The translations under genes and the position numbers were made by a program. DNA of 64,000 nucleotides from assembly GCA_012520505.1 (NCBI GenBank), contig JAAYOC010000024.1:26997-90996 (forward strand), written 5' to 3'. The notes beneath the pieces are model-generated. The model saw only the letters and a list, made by a program, of their open reading frames with translations. It did no database searches and was not told the origin of the DNA. This document shows positions 26,224 through 33,199 of this stretch, one piece after another. The first letter of the stretch is position 1, and the number at the start of each line of letters is the position of its first letter. The stretch is from Oscillospiraceae bacterium (GTDB taxonomy: Bacteria > Bacillota > Clostridia > Oscillospirales > Acutalibacteraceae).

Positions 26224-26574
26224 TAAAATTTTTCTAATTTAGAAAAACTGTTGATAAAGATGTTGAATGCAAGTAAAAACCTTTACGATTTTAGAGTTGT
26301 TATTTTCTAATTTAGATAAAAAGCAGAGTTTTGAACATTTTCGCATAAGTTTTCAACAACACACATAACCTGTAAAGCTAAAACCTTTTACACAAGTTGG
26401 CTTTGTGTAAAATTAGGTTTTAACGAGCTTGTTTAACAGCGTATTTATATACACTTGAACATATTTGAAATCTCTTAACTTGGAAATGAACCGGCTGCTA
26501 ATTGTTCATTTCCACTAAAAAAATAATAAATCTTTAATGAATATGTAGAAAATCTTAAAATGCCTTTTCTTGCG
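26224..26574 (+). other. Gene-free stretch with strong inverted repeats
   Basis: No credible ORF. It holds two copies of TTCTAATTTAGA (26232 and 26305 areas), a 16-bp interrupted stem (26380-26421) made of AAAACCT/AGGTTTT and TTTACACAA/TTGTGTAAA, and a perfect 11-bp inverted repeat TGGAAATGAAC/GTTCATTTCCA (26481-26514). This could be a small RNA or structured regulatory DNA. See findings. Confidence 0.5.
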
Positions 26575-26603
26575 TTGACTTGTAAGCACGTAACAACTAA
26601 CAT
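26575..26603 (+). promoter_or_regulatory. Promoter of first dehydrogenase copy
   Basis: TTGACT (26575-26580), 17 bp, TAACAT (26598-26603). The same TTGACT plus 17-bp layout recurs before the second copy. Confidence 0.6.
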
Positions 26604-26646
26604 ATAGCTATAATCTTTTTTCAGGATTATGGGGATATGTAATTTT

Positions 26647-26667
26647 TTTTAGGAGATGAGCCTAAAA
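26647..26667 (+). promoter_or_regulatory. Leader hairpin, dehydrogenase copy 1
   Basis: TTTTAGG (26647-26653), loop AGATGAG, CCTAAAA (26661-26667). The second copy has a different stem sequence but the same pairing and nearly the same loop. Confidence 0.55.
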
Positions 26668-26708
26668 GAATTTACGAAAAAATTTCAGGAGAAAGTAGGT
26701 AATGAAAA

Positions 26709-27557
26709 ATGAAGTACGCATTTATTACAGGTGCCGCAGGTGGACTAGCAGGTGCTTGTGTAGAGGAACTCATTAGACGCGGCGGATGGATAGTGTTTGC
26801 TGCCGATTTTAACGTGGAAGGTCTTAATGAGTTAGTTGCAAAAACATCTTCTGATGTTATTCCAATTGAGCTTGATGTTACAAGTATGGATAGCTGCAAT
26901 GCTGCTGCTGACAAGATTCGTGAGCATACAGATCATCTTGATTGCATAATTAATGCGGCAGGTATATGTACTATGGCTTCTCTTGTTGAGGAGGATCCGG
27001 TTGGAATTATCTCTAGGATGATTGACATCAACGTAATGGGTATGATTAGAGTGAATAAGGCTCTTTTCGATTTGGTTTACAATTGTAAAGGACGTATCAT
27101 TAACTTCTCATCTGAGTGCGGACGTTTCCAGCCACAGCCATTTAATACTCCGTATGCTATTACTAAGTATGCAGTTGAGGCTTATACAATTGGTCTTCGT
27201 CGCGAACTTAATTTTGTTGATGTTCCGGTAATAAAAATACAGCCGGGTCCGTTTAAAACAGGTTTGCTTGGACAGGCTGAGTCGGGTTATGACAAACTTA
27301 TTGCTTCGACAACTCATTTTAAGCCGGTTCTTTCAGTTTTGAAGCCACTTATGACTGTAGTTTTAGATCATCCAAATGATAAAAAGTATCTTGTTGAAAC
27401 TGTGATGGAAGCTATGTATGCAGCTAAGCCGAAAGTAAACTACAGGAGTAAGCATACTTGGTATCTTGCACTTATTGATCCAATTCCAGCAAAGATTATG
27501 GACGCCGGTTATAAGTTGGTAGTTAATATCGGCTGGAAACTGTTAAATAAAAAATAA
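26709..27557 (+). CDS. Short-chain dehydrogenase/reductase, copy 1
   Basis: 282-residue classical SDR. NAD(P)-binding TGAAGGLAG at 8-16, NAAG near 90, Ser in INFSSECG, catalytic Tyr149/Lys153 in YAITK. The last 80 residues, with YLALIDPIPAKIMDAGYKL, are longer than in minimal SDRs and resemble retinol- or hydroxysteroid-dehydrogenase-like members. It differs from the next gene at about 38 positions by my count. It is a separate transcription unit with its own promoter, leader hairpin and terminator. Substrate unknown. Confidence 0.85.
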   Translation: MKYAFITGAAGGLAGACVEELIRRGGWIVFAADFNVEGLNELVAKTSSDVIPIELDVTSMDSCNAAADKIREHTDHLDCIINAAGICTMASLVEEDPVGIISRMIDINVMGMIRVNKALFDLVYNCKGRIINFSSECGRFQPQPFNTPYAITKYAVEAYTIGLRRELNFVDVPVIKIQPGPFKTGLLGQAESGYDKLIASTTHFKPVLSVLKPLMTVVLDHPNDKKYLVETVMEAMYAAKPKVNYRSKHTWYLALIDPIPAKIMDAGYKLVVNIGWKLLNKK

Positions 27558-27586
27558 TTGCACACAAAATTTTTAATCAATGCTGT

Positions 27587-27625
27587 AGCTCACGACACTT
27601 ATAGTGCTGTGAGCTGTAGTTTTTT
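27587..27625 (+). terminator. Terminator of dehydrogenase copy 1
   Basis: AGCTCACGACACT and AGTGCTGTGAGCT pair with one wobble and one mismatch, followed by GTAGTTTTTT. The stem resembles that after copy 2. Confidence 0.75.
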
Positions 27626-27830
27626 ATACTTAGATTGTTTTAAGTAGAATCCTTGTTAAGGCAACTCTCATGTAAATAAGATGCTGTTGAGAGCATATTA
27701 TCGAATTAAGCAGGAAAAGAAATTTTCAGACGAAGATGTTAATATGTGGACAATTAATTATTGATTTCTACTAAAAAAAAGAAATTAATTTGACCAATAT
27801 GTCAAAAATAGTTAAACACCCCTTTTGTCG
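27626..27830 (+). other. Intergenic DNA before dehydrogenase copy 2
   Basis: No ORF supported. The palindrome TTTGAC-CAATAT-GTCAAA (27789-27806) lies 25 bp before the -35; copy 1 has only a decayed version (AATATGT..AAAA kept). A TTTCTACTAAAAAAA stretch is shared with the copy 1 upstream region. Confidence 0.45.
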
Positions 27831-27859
27831 TTGACTTATAATTTTATGACCTTTAAAAT
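27831..27859 (+). promoter_or_regulatory. Promoter of second dehydrogenase copy
   Basis: TTGACT (27831-27836), 17 bp, TAAAAT (27854-27859). Confidence 0.68.
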
Positions 27860-27872
27860 ATCTGTGTATACT

Positions 27873-27897
27873 TTTTTTGGGGGATGAGCCCAAAAAA
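27873..27897 (+). promoter_or_regulatory. Leader hairpin, dehydrogenase copy 2
   Basis: TTTTTTGGG (27873-27881), loop GGATGAG, CCCAAAAAA (27889-27897). It lies just after the expected transcription start and is the counterpart of the hairpin at 26647. Confidence 0.55.
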
Positions 27898-27943
27898 GAA
27901 TGTTACGTTTTAAAAGTTTTTTGGAGAAAGTAGGTAATGTAAA

Positions 27944-28792
27944 ATGAAGTACGCATTCATTACAGGTGCGGCAGGTGGACTTGCAGGTGCTTGTGTAGAA
28001 GAACTCATCAGACGTGGTGGATGGACAGTATTTGCTGCTGACCTTAACGTGGAGGGGCTTAATGAATTAGTAGCAAAAACATCTTCTGATGTCATTCCTG
28101 TTGAACTCAATATTATGAGTATGGACAGTTGCAATGCTGCTGCTGATAAGATTCGTGAGTATACAGATCATCTTGATTGCATAGTTAATGCAGCAGGTAT
28201 ACACACTATGGCATCTCTTGTTGAGGAAGACCCGGTTGGAATCATCTCTAAGATGATAGATATCAATGTAATGGGTATGATAAGAGTAAATAAAGCTCTT
28301 TTTGATTTGGTTGACAATTGTAAGGGACGTATCATTAACTTCTCATCTGAGTGCGGACGTTTCCAGCCACAGCCATTTAATACTCCATATGCTATTACTA
28401 AGTATGCAGTTGAGGCTTATACAATTGGTCTTCGTCGCGAACTTAACTTTGTTGATATCCCAGTAATTAAGATTCAACCTGGTTCCTTTAAGACAGGTAT
28501 GCACGGACAGGCTACAGCAGGTTATGATAAACTTATTTCTACAACAACTCACTATAAGCCGGTGCTTTCAGTTTTAAAGCCAATTATGTCGATAGCTTTA
28601 AACAATCCACACGACAAGAAGTACCTTGTTGAAACTGTAATGCAGGCTATGCATGATGTTAAGCCAAAGGTAAACTATAAGAGTAAGAATACTTGGTATC
28701 TTGCTCTCATCGATCCAATTCCGGCAAAGATTATAGATGCCGGCTATAAGTTGATGGTTAATGTTGGTTGGAAGTTTATGAACAAAAAATAA
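27944..28792 (+). CDS. Short-chain dehydrogenase/reductase, copy 2
   Basis: 282 residues, same length and motifs as the upstream copy: TGAAGGLAG, SSECG, and YAITK with Tyr149/Lys153. Differences cluster after residue 180 (for example QPGSFKTGMHGQ against QPGPFKTGLLGQ), in the region that forms the substrate lid in SDRs, so the two may differ in substrate. GGAGAAAGTAGGT precedes both start codons. An acyl carrier protein gene follows as a separate unit, which makes a lipid-type substrate possible but unproven. Confidence 0.85.
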   Translation: MKYAFITGAAGGLAGACVEELIRRGGWTVFAADLNVEGLNELVAKTSSDVIPVELNIMSMDSCNAAADKIREYTDHLDCIVNAAGIHTMASLVEEDPVGIISKMIDINVMGMIRVNKALFDLVDNCKGRIINFSSECGRFQPQPFNTPYAITKYAVEAYTIGLRRELNFVDIPVIKIQPGSFKTGMHGQATAGYDKLISTTTHYKPVLSVLKPIMSIALNNPHDKKYLVETVMQAMHDVKPKVNYKSKNTWYLALIDPIPAKIIDAGYKLMVNVGWKFMNKK

Positions 28793-28834
28793 TTGTTTAT
28801 TAAACGTTAAATAGATTTTTAATTTTATATTGTG

Positions 28835-28872
28835 GCTCACAGCGCTTTTGATGCTGTGAGCTTTCGCTTTTC
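28835..28872 (+). terminator. Terminator of dehydrogenase copy 2
   Basis: GCTCACAGC (28835-28843) pairs with GCTGTGAGC (28853-28861), followed by a T-rich tract. Confidence 0.8.
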
Positions 28873-28916
28873 TTAATACAATGCGAACTGTGGTTTACTT
28901 AATTTATTAAATTGTG

Positions 28917-28945
28917 TTGACAAAGCTGTTTGGAATAAATAGAAT
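28917..28945 (+). promoter_or_regulatory. Promoter of the acyl carrier protein gene
   Basis: TTGACA (28917-28922), 17 bp, TAGAAT (28940-28945). Confidence 0.78.
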
Positions 28946-28995
28946 AGAGACATGAATATAAGAGTAGTTTCAGATGGAGGAACAGGAGAGAAAGT

Positions 28996-29223
28996 ATGGT
29001 TTTTGAAAAACTTAGAGAAATTCTTGCAGAACAGCTCGAAATTAAAAAAAGGACAATAAAAATGGACTCATTACTTATTGATGATCTTGGAGCAGGCAGT
29101 CTTGATATTGTAGATCTTGTAATGTCAATCGAAGATGAATTTGAGGTTGAGGTTCCCGATGAAATAATTGAACAAATTGCAACAGTTGGAGATGCTGTAA
29201 GATTTATCGAAGAAAATAAATAA
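28996..29223 (+). CDS. acpP: Acyl carrier protein
   Basis: 75 residues, four-helix ACP. The phosphopantetheine Ser35 lies in DDLGAGSLDIVDLVM; most ACPs have DSL at this point, and this one has GSL. The acidic second helix (DIVDLVMSIEDEFEVEVPDE) is canonical for docking to fatty-acid enzymes. AGGAGAG precedes the ATG. It is a single gene with a strong promoter and terminator and no fab genes nearby, so it may be either the housekeeping ACP or an alternative carrier. Confidence 0.85.
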   Translation: MVFEKLREILAEQLEIKKRTIKMDSLLIDDLGAGSLDIVDLVMSIEDEFEVEVPDEIIEQIATVGDAVRFIEENK

Positions 29224-29235
29224 AAAAATTTTTTT

Positions 29236-29262
29236 GCCCACGTTTGACGTGGGCTTTTTTTT
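29236..29262 (+). terminator. Terminator of the acyl carrier protein gene
   Basis: GCCCACGT and ACGTGGGC around TTG (29236-29254), followed by eight T. Confidence 0.94.
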
Positions 29263-29341
29263 GGTATATACTATGCAAAGTTTATAAAGTCTATATTATT
29301 GTTTGTAATATTTGGATATTTTGATGAGGGGAGAAACATTG

Positions 29342-30781
29342 ATGGCAGACCAGAAAAAAATGGTTGATGACATTACGTCTATGGACGTCGATTTTGCCAA
29401 ATGGTATACCGATATTTGTAGAAAAGCAGAACTTATTGAGTACACAAGTGTTAAGGGATGTATGGTAATACGTCCTTATGGTTATGCAATTTGGGAAAAC
29501 ATACAGAAAATTTTGGATACTAAATTTAAAGAAAGCGGACATGAAAATGTTTGTATGCCTATGTTTATTCCCGAAAGTCTTCTCCAAAAGGAAAAGGACC
29601 ATGTTGAAGGATTTGCACCGGAGGTTGCATGGGTAACTCATGGTGGTTCAGAAAAACTTGAAGAACGTCTATGTGTAAGACCTACATCTGAGGTTCTTTT
29701 TTGTGAACATTATGCTAATATTATTCAATCGCATAGAGATCTTCCAAAACTTTATAATCAGTGGGTATCTGTTGTTCGTTGGGAAAAAACTACAAGACCA
29801 TTCCTTCGCTCAAGAGAATTTCTTTGGCAGGAAGGGCATACAATACATGCAACTGCAGAGGAAGCAATTGAAGAGACAAAACGGATGTTAAATATTTATG
29901 CAGACTTTTGTGAACAGTCTCTTGCAATGCCTGTAATTAGAGGTAAGAAGACAGAGAGCGATAAATTTGCTGGTGCTATCTCAACATATGCAATTGAGGC
30001 ACTTATGCATGACGGTAAAGCTCTCCAAGCCGGTACAAGTCATTACTTTGGCGATGGATTTGCAAAGGCTTTTGATATACAATTTCAATCAAAAGATAAT
30101 AAACTTGAGTATCCACATCAAACTTCTTGGGGTGTAACAACGAGACTTATTGGTGCAATTATCATGACGCATGGTGATGACAATGGTCTTGTGCTTCCGC
30201 CGGATGTTGCTCCAATTCAAGCAGTTATTATTCCGGTCGCTCAACATAAAGAGGGTGTGCTTGAAAAAGCAAGTGAGCTCAAAGCAGAACTTCAAAATCA
30301 GTTTAGAGTGAAGATTGATGATACAGATAATAGTCCGGGCTGGAAGTTTGCTGAATATGAGATGAAGGGTGTTCCAATCAGAATTGAAATTGGTCCGCGT
30401 GATATTGAAAACAATCAATGTGTACTTGTAACAAGGCATAACAGAGAAAAGACGATAGTATCTCTTAACAATCTTTCAGAAGAAATTGCAAAGAAGCTTG
30501 CAGAAGTAAAAGAAGGTTTGTATCAAAAAGCCCTTGCAAATAGAGAAAAACACACGTATAGAGCAGAAACTATGGATGAAATCAAATCACAAATTGCTGA
30601 AAAGGGCGATGGATTTGTTGAAGCTATGTGGTGTGGCGATGAGGCTTGTGAGAAGAAAGTTAAAGAAGAGACTGGTGTTAGCTCACGTTGTATACCATTT
30701 GAAGGCAAACACTTCGCAAACAAGTGTGTATGTTGCGGAAAACCTGCACGGCACGTGGTTGTGTGGGGTAATGCTTATTAA
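29342..30781 (+). CDS. proS: Prolyl-tRNA synthetase (archaeal/eukaryotic-like type)
   Basis: Charges tRNA-Pro. 479 residues, class II synthetase of the short ProS type without the editing insert. Motif 2 is [24 protein letters not shown]; motif 3 lies near [19 protein letters not shown] residues; the anticodon domain follows. The C-terminal zinc-like site uses CGDEACEKK and CVCCGK. It ends in VVWGNAY, with the Tyr typical of this group. I start at 29342 (MADQKK) behind GGGGAG, not at 29312. No T-box is visible in the short leader. Confidence 0.93.
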   Translation: MADQKKMVDDITSMDVDFAKWYTDICRKAELIEYTSVKGCMVIRPYGYAIWENIQKILDTKFKESGHENVCMPMFIPESLLQKEKDHVEGFAPEVAWVTHGGSEKLEERLCVRPTSEVLFCEHYANIIQSHRDLPKLYNQWVSVVRWEKTTRPFLRSREFLWQEGHTIHATAEEAIEETKRMLNIYADFCEQSLAMPVIRGKKTESDKFAGAISTYAIEALMHDGKALQAGTSHYFGDGFAKAFDIQFQSKDNKLEYPHQTSWGVTTRLIGAIIMTHGDDNGLVLPPDVAPIQAVIIPVAQHKEGVLEKASELKAELQNQFRVKIDDTDNSPGWKFAEYEMKGVPIRIEIGPRDIENNQCVLVTRHNREKTIVSLNNLSEEIAKKLAEVKEGLYQKALANREKHTYRAETMDEIKSQIAEKGDGFVEAMWCGDEACEKKVKEETGVSSRCIPFEGKHFANKCVCCGKPARHVVVWGNAY

Positions 30782-30798
30782 AGCTTATTAAAAAAGAC

Positions 30799-30827
30799 TT
30801 GCTTTTATATATTATAAGTATTATAAT
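30799..30827 (+). promoter_or_regulatory. Promoter of the rimP-infB operon
   Basis: TTGCTT (30799-30804), 17 bp, TATAAT (30822-30827). The leader would be about 84 nt. Confidence 0.72.
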
Positions 30828-30856
30828 GTCAACGGTAAGTTGATTTAAGTTAGTGT

Positions 30857-30882
30857 GAGAGTGGCTCAAGCGAGCCGCTCTC
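30857..30882 (+). promoter_or_regulatory. rimP leader hairpin
   Basis: GAGAGTGGCTC (30857-30867) pairs with GAGCCGCTCTC (30872-30882) with one T.G wobble and an AAGC loop. No T-run follows, so it is not a plain terminator; it may be a leader control element. Confidence 0.55.
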
Positions 30883-30917
30883 TTGAATTTATATGGGATA
30901 GGTAAGGGGAGTTAGAT

Positions 30918-31385
30918 ATGGCTAGTATTGAAAATACTGTATTTGAACTTGCAAAACCAATCGCCGAAGAACTGGGTCTTAAAATATGGGATGTGCGTTT
31001 TGTGAAAGAAGGCGCAGACTATTTTCTTCGTATCTTTATAGATAAAGAGGGTGGCGTGTTGATTGACGATTGCGTAGATATGTCACATGCAATTGACGGC
31101 CCACTTGATGAAGCAGATCCAATTGATAAGAGTTATTGCCTTGAGGTTTCATCACCTGGTGCTGAGCGCCCATTGACGAGAGATGAACATTTCAAAGTTT
31201 ATAAAGGTGAGAAAATTCAAGTAAAATTTATCAGGGCAGTTGATGGTCAAAGAGAATATAAAGGGGTTCTTAAAGATTATGAAAAGGGTAATGTCACCCT
31301 TGAAATAGAAGATGAAAAACAAATTGTTTTCAATAAAAAAGAAGCATCATACATAAAAGCAGACGATTTATCCGATTACTTTTAA
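30918..31385 (+). CDS. rimP: Ribosome maturation factor RimP
   Basis: Needed for 30S subunit maturation. 155 residues: an N-terminal alpha/beta domain with LGLKIWDVRFVKEGADYFLRIFID, DCVDMSHAIDGPLDEADPI, then the LEVSSPGAERPL signature near 76-87 and a C-terminal SH3-like domain. Length typical. AAGGGGAG precedes the ATG. First gene of the operon rimP-nusA-rnpM-L7Ae-infB-rbfA, which is conserved in Bacillota. Confidence 0.95.
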   Translation: MASIENTVFELAKPIAEELGLKIWDVRFVKEGADYFLRIFIDKEGGVLIDDCVDMSHAIDGPLDEADPIDKSYCLEVSSPGAERPLTRDEHFKVYKGEKIQVKFIRAVDGQREYKGVLKDYEKGNVTLEIEDEKQIVFNKKEASYIKADDLSDYF

Positions 31386-31419
31386 AATAAGCAAATAATT
31401 CTTAGGAAGGGAATATATT

Positions 31420-32595
31420 ATGAGTAACGAAGAATACACTTTTTTCCAAGCCGTTGAACTTATGGCTAAAGAAAAAGACATTCCGGCAGAATATCTTTAT
31501 GAAAAAATTGCAAATGCACTTGTTGTTGCCGTTAAAAGGCAGTACAACGGCAAAGATGTAGTATTCTGCGATATTAAACCGGAAGAAGAAATCTTAAAAC
31601 TTTATATTCGTAAAAATGTAGTAGAAGAAATTTCAGATGAAGATGCCGATATTTTAGTCAAGGAAGCGCGCAAGTATAAGAAAAATGCGAAACCGGGCGA
31701 CATCATTGAAATTCCTCTCGATACCAATGAACTTGGCCGTGTAGTTGCACAAACAACTAAACATGTAATTCGTCAAGGTGTGCGCGATGTAGTTCGTGGT
31801 CAAACTATGCTTGAATTTCAAAAACATAATCAGGAAATTGTTACTGCAAGAGTACTTAGTGTTGATCCTAAGACAGGTAATGCTACTCTTGAAATTGGAA
31901 GAGCTGAAGCTATGCTTCCGTATTCAGAACAGATTCCGGGTGAGCAACTTCAAGATGGAGATCTTATCAAAGTTTATATTGTAGATGTTAGAGAAACAGA
32001 AAAAGGTCCGAAAGCTATGATTTCAAGAACACACTTAGGTCTTGTACGCCGTCTTTTTGAGACAGAAGTACCTGAAATTACTGAAGGTGTAGTAGAAATT
32101 ATGGAAGTATCAAGGGAGGCTGGTTCTCGTACAAAAATTGCTGTGTATAGTAGAGATGAAAATGTGGATGCAGTTGGTGCATGTATAGGTCCTCGTGGTG
32201 CTCGAGTAGGAAAAGTTGTTGATCTTCTTCATGGCGAGAAAATAGATATAGTACCTTATTCAGAAGATCCTGCACAGTTCATTGGTGCGGCATTGGCTCC
32301 GGCTGATGTTATCTCTGTAGAAATTCTTTCTGAAGAGGAAAAATCATGCAAGGTTATAGTTCCTGATACACAGTTGTCTCTTGCAATTGGCAACAAGGGT
32401 CAGAATGCCAGACTTGCTGCAAAGCTTACAGGTTGGAAAATAGACATTAACCCTGAAAGTGGTTTTTATGAGTCTTCTGATGAGGATGAAGAAACTGTAG
32501 AAACAGAGGAAATTGAAGAAACTGTAGAAACAGAAGAAATCTATGAAACTGTAGAAACAGAAGAAATTGAAGAAATAGAGGAAGTCGAAGAATAA
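31420..32595 (+). CDS. nusA: Transcription termination/antitermination factor NusA
   Basis: RNA polymerase elongation factor. 391 residues: N-terminal polymerase-binding domain (1-130), S1 domain (about 135-205), and two KH domains with GPRGARVGKVVDLLHGEKID and AIGNKGQNARLAAKLTGWKID. The C terminus after about 350 is an acidic tail made by a 27-bp DNA repeat (starts 32491, 32518, 32545) coding ETVETEEIE-like units. Such repeats can vary in copy number. AGGAAGG precedes the ATG. Confidence 0.95.
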   Translation: MSNEEYTFFQAVELMAKEKDIPAEYLYEKIANALVVAVKRQYNGKDVVFCDIKPEEEILKLYIRKNVVEEISDEDADILVKEARKYKKNAKPGDIIEIPLDTNELGRVVAQTTKHVIRQGVRDVVRGQTMLEFQKHNQEIVTARVLSVDPKTGNATLEIGRAEAMLPYSEQIPGEQLQDGDLIKVYIVDVRETEKGPKAMISRTHLGLVRRLFETEVPEITEGVVEIMEVSREAGSRTKIAVYSRDENVDAVGACIGPRGARVGKVVDLLHGEKIDIVPYSEDPAQFIGAALAPADVISVEILSEEEKSCKVIVPDTQLSLAIGNKGQNARLAAKLTGWKIDINPESGFYESSDEDEETVETEEIEETVETEEIYETVETEEIEEIEEVEE

Positions 32596-32617
32596 TTCCA
32601 GAAAAGTGGTGAATCTG

Positions 32618-32884
32618 ATGGCTAAGAAAATACCATTACGTCGTTGCTTAGGCTGTATGGAAATGAAACCGAAAAAGACACTTATTAGAGTGGTAAAAAC
32701 AAAAGACGGTGTTCTCTCACTTGACCTTATTGGAAAGGCACAAGGTAGGGGTGCATATGTCTGCAAAAATATAGAGTGTTTTGAAAAGGCGCGAAAGGCA
32801 AAACGTTTTGAGCGTGAATTTTCCTGTCAGATTCCGGATGAGTTGTATGAAAAGATGGGAGCTGAACTAAAAAATAATGAATGA
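32618..32884 (+). CDS. rnpM: RNase P modulator RnpM (YlxR)
   Basis: 88-residue YlxR/DUF448 protein, now named RnpM for its effect on RNase P in Bacillus. The signature RRCLGCMEMKPKKTLIRVV (RxCxxC type) sits at the N terminus, followed by GRGAYVCKNIECFEKARKAKRFEREF. I chose the ATG at 32618; GTG codons upstream overlap the ribosome site. It overlaps the next gene by 8 bases. Confidence 0.9.
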   Translation: MAKKIPLRRCLGCMEMKPKKTLIRVVKTKDGVLSLDLIGKAQGRGAYVCKNIECFEKARKAKRFEREFSCQIPDELYEKMGAELKNNE

Positions 32885-33194
32885 TAAATTTTTGAGTTTG
32901 CTCGGTCTTGCAAAAAAGGCAGGTAAAGTTTCCTCGGGACACGATGCCTCCTTTGGGAGTATACAAAAAGGCAAAGCAAAAATATGTTTTTTGACAACAG
33001 ATGCATCGCAAAGGCTTAAAGATGAGTTTATAAAAACGACTAGATATGATAACAGACAGATTAAATGCACGGAAATTCCGTACACACAGAAAGAAATAAA
33101 TTTTGCAACGGGAATACGTGCGGCGGTGCTTACGATTAATGATGAGGGCTTTGCAAAAAAACTCATAGAACTTTTGACTTTTAGGGAGGATTAG
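32877..33194 (+). CDS. L7Ae-family RNA-binding protein (YlxQ-like)
   Basis: 105 residues of the L7Ae/L30e fold: [28 protein letters not shown], then [13 protein letters not shown], a typical YlxQ pattern. It probably binds kink-turn RNA. It sits in its usual place between rnpM and infB, overlapping rnpM and ending 5 bp before infB. The exact role is not settled in the family. Confidence 0.88.
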   Translation: MNDKFLSLLGLAKKAGKVSSGHDASFGSIQKGKAKICFLTTDASQRLKDEFIKTTRYDNRQIKCTEIPYTQKEINFATGIRAAVLTINDEGFAKKLIELLTFRED

Positions 33195-33199
33195 ATTTA

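Noticed and set aside
26702..26780. Small ORF starting before the first SDR
   Set aside because: It is out of frame within the SDR; in the second copy the same ATG is followed at once by TAA.
29263..29341. T-box riboswitch before proS
   Set aside because: Only about 80 bases are available and no specifier or antiterminator signature is present.
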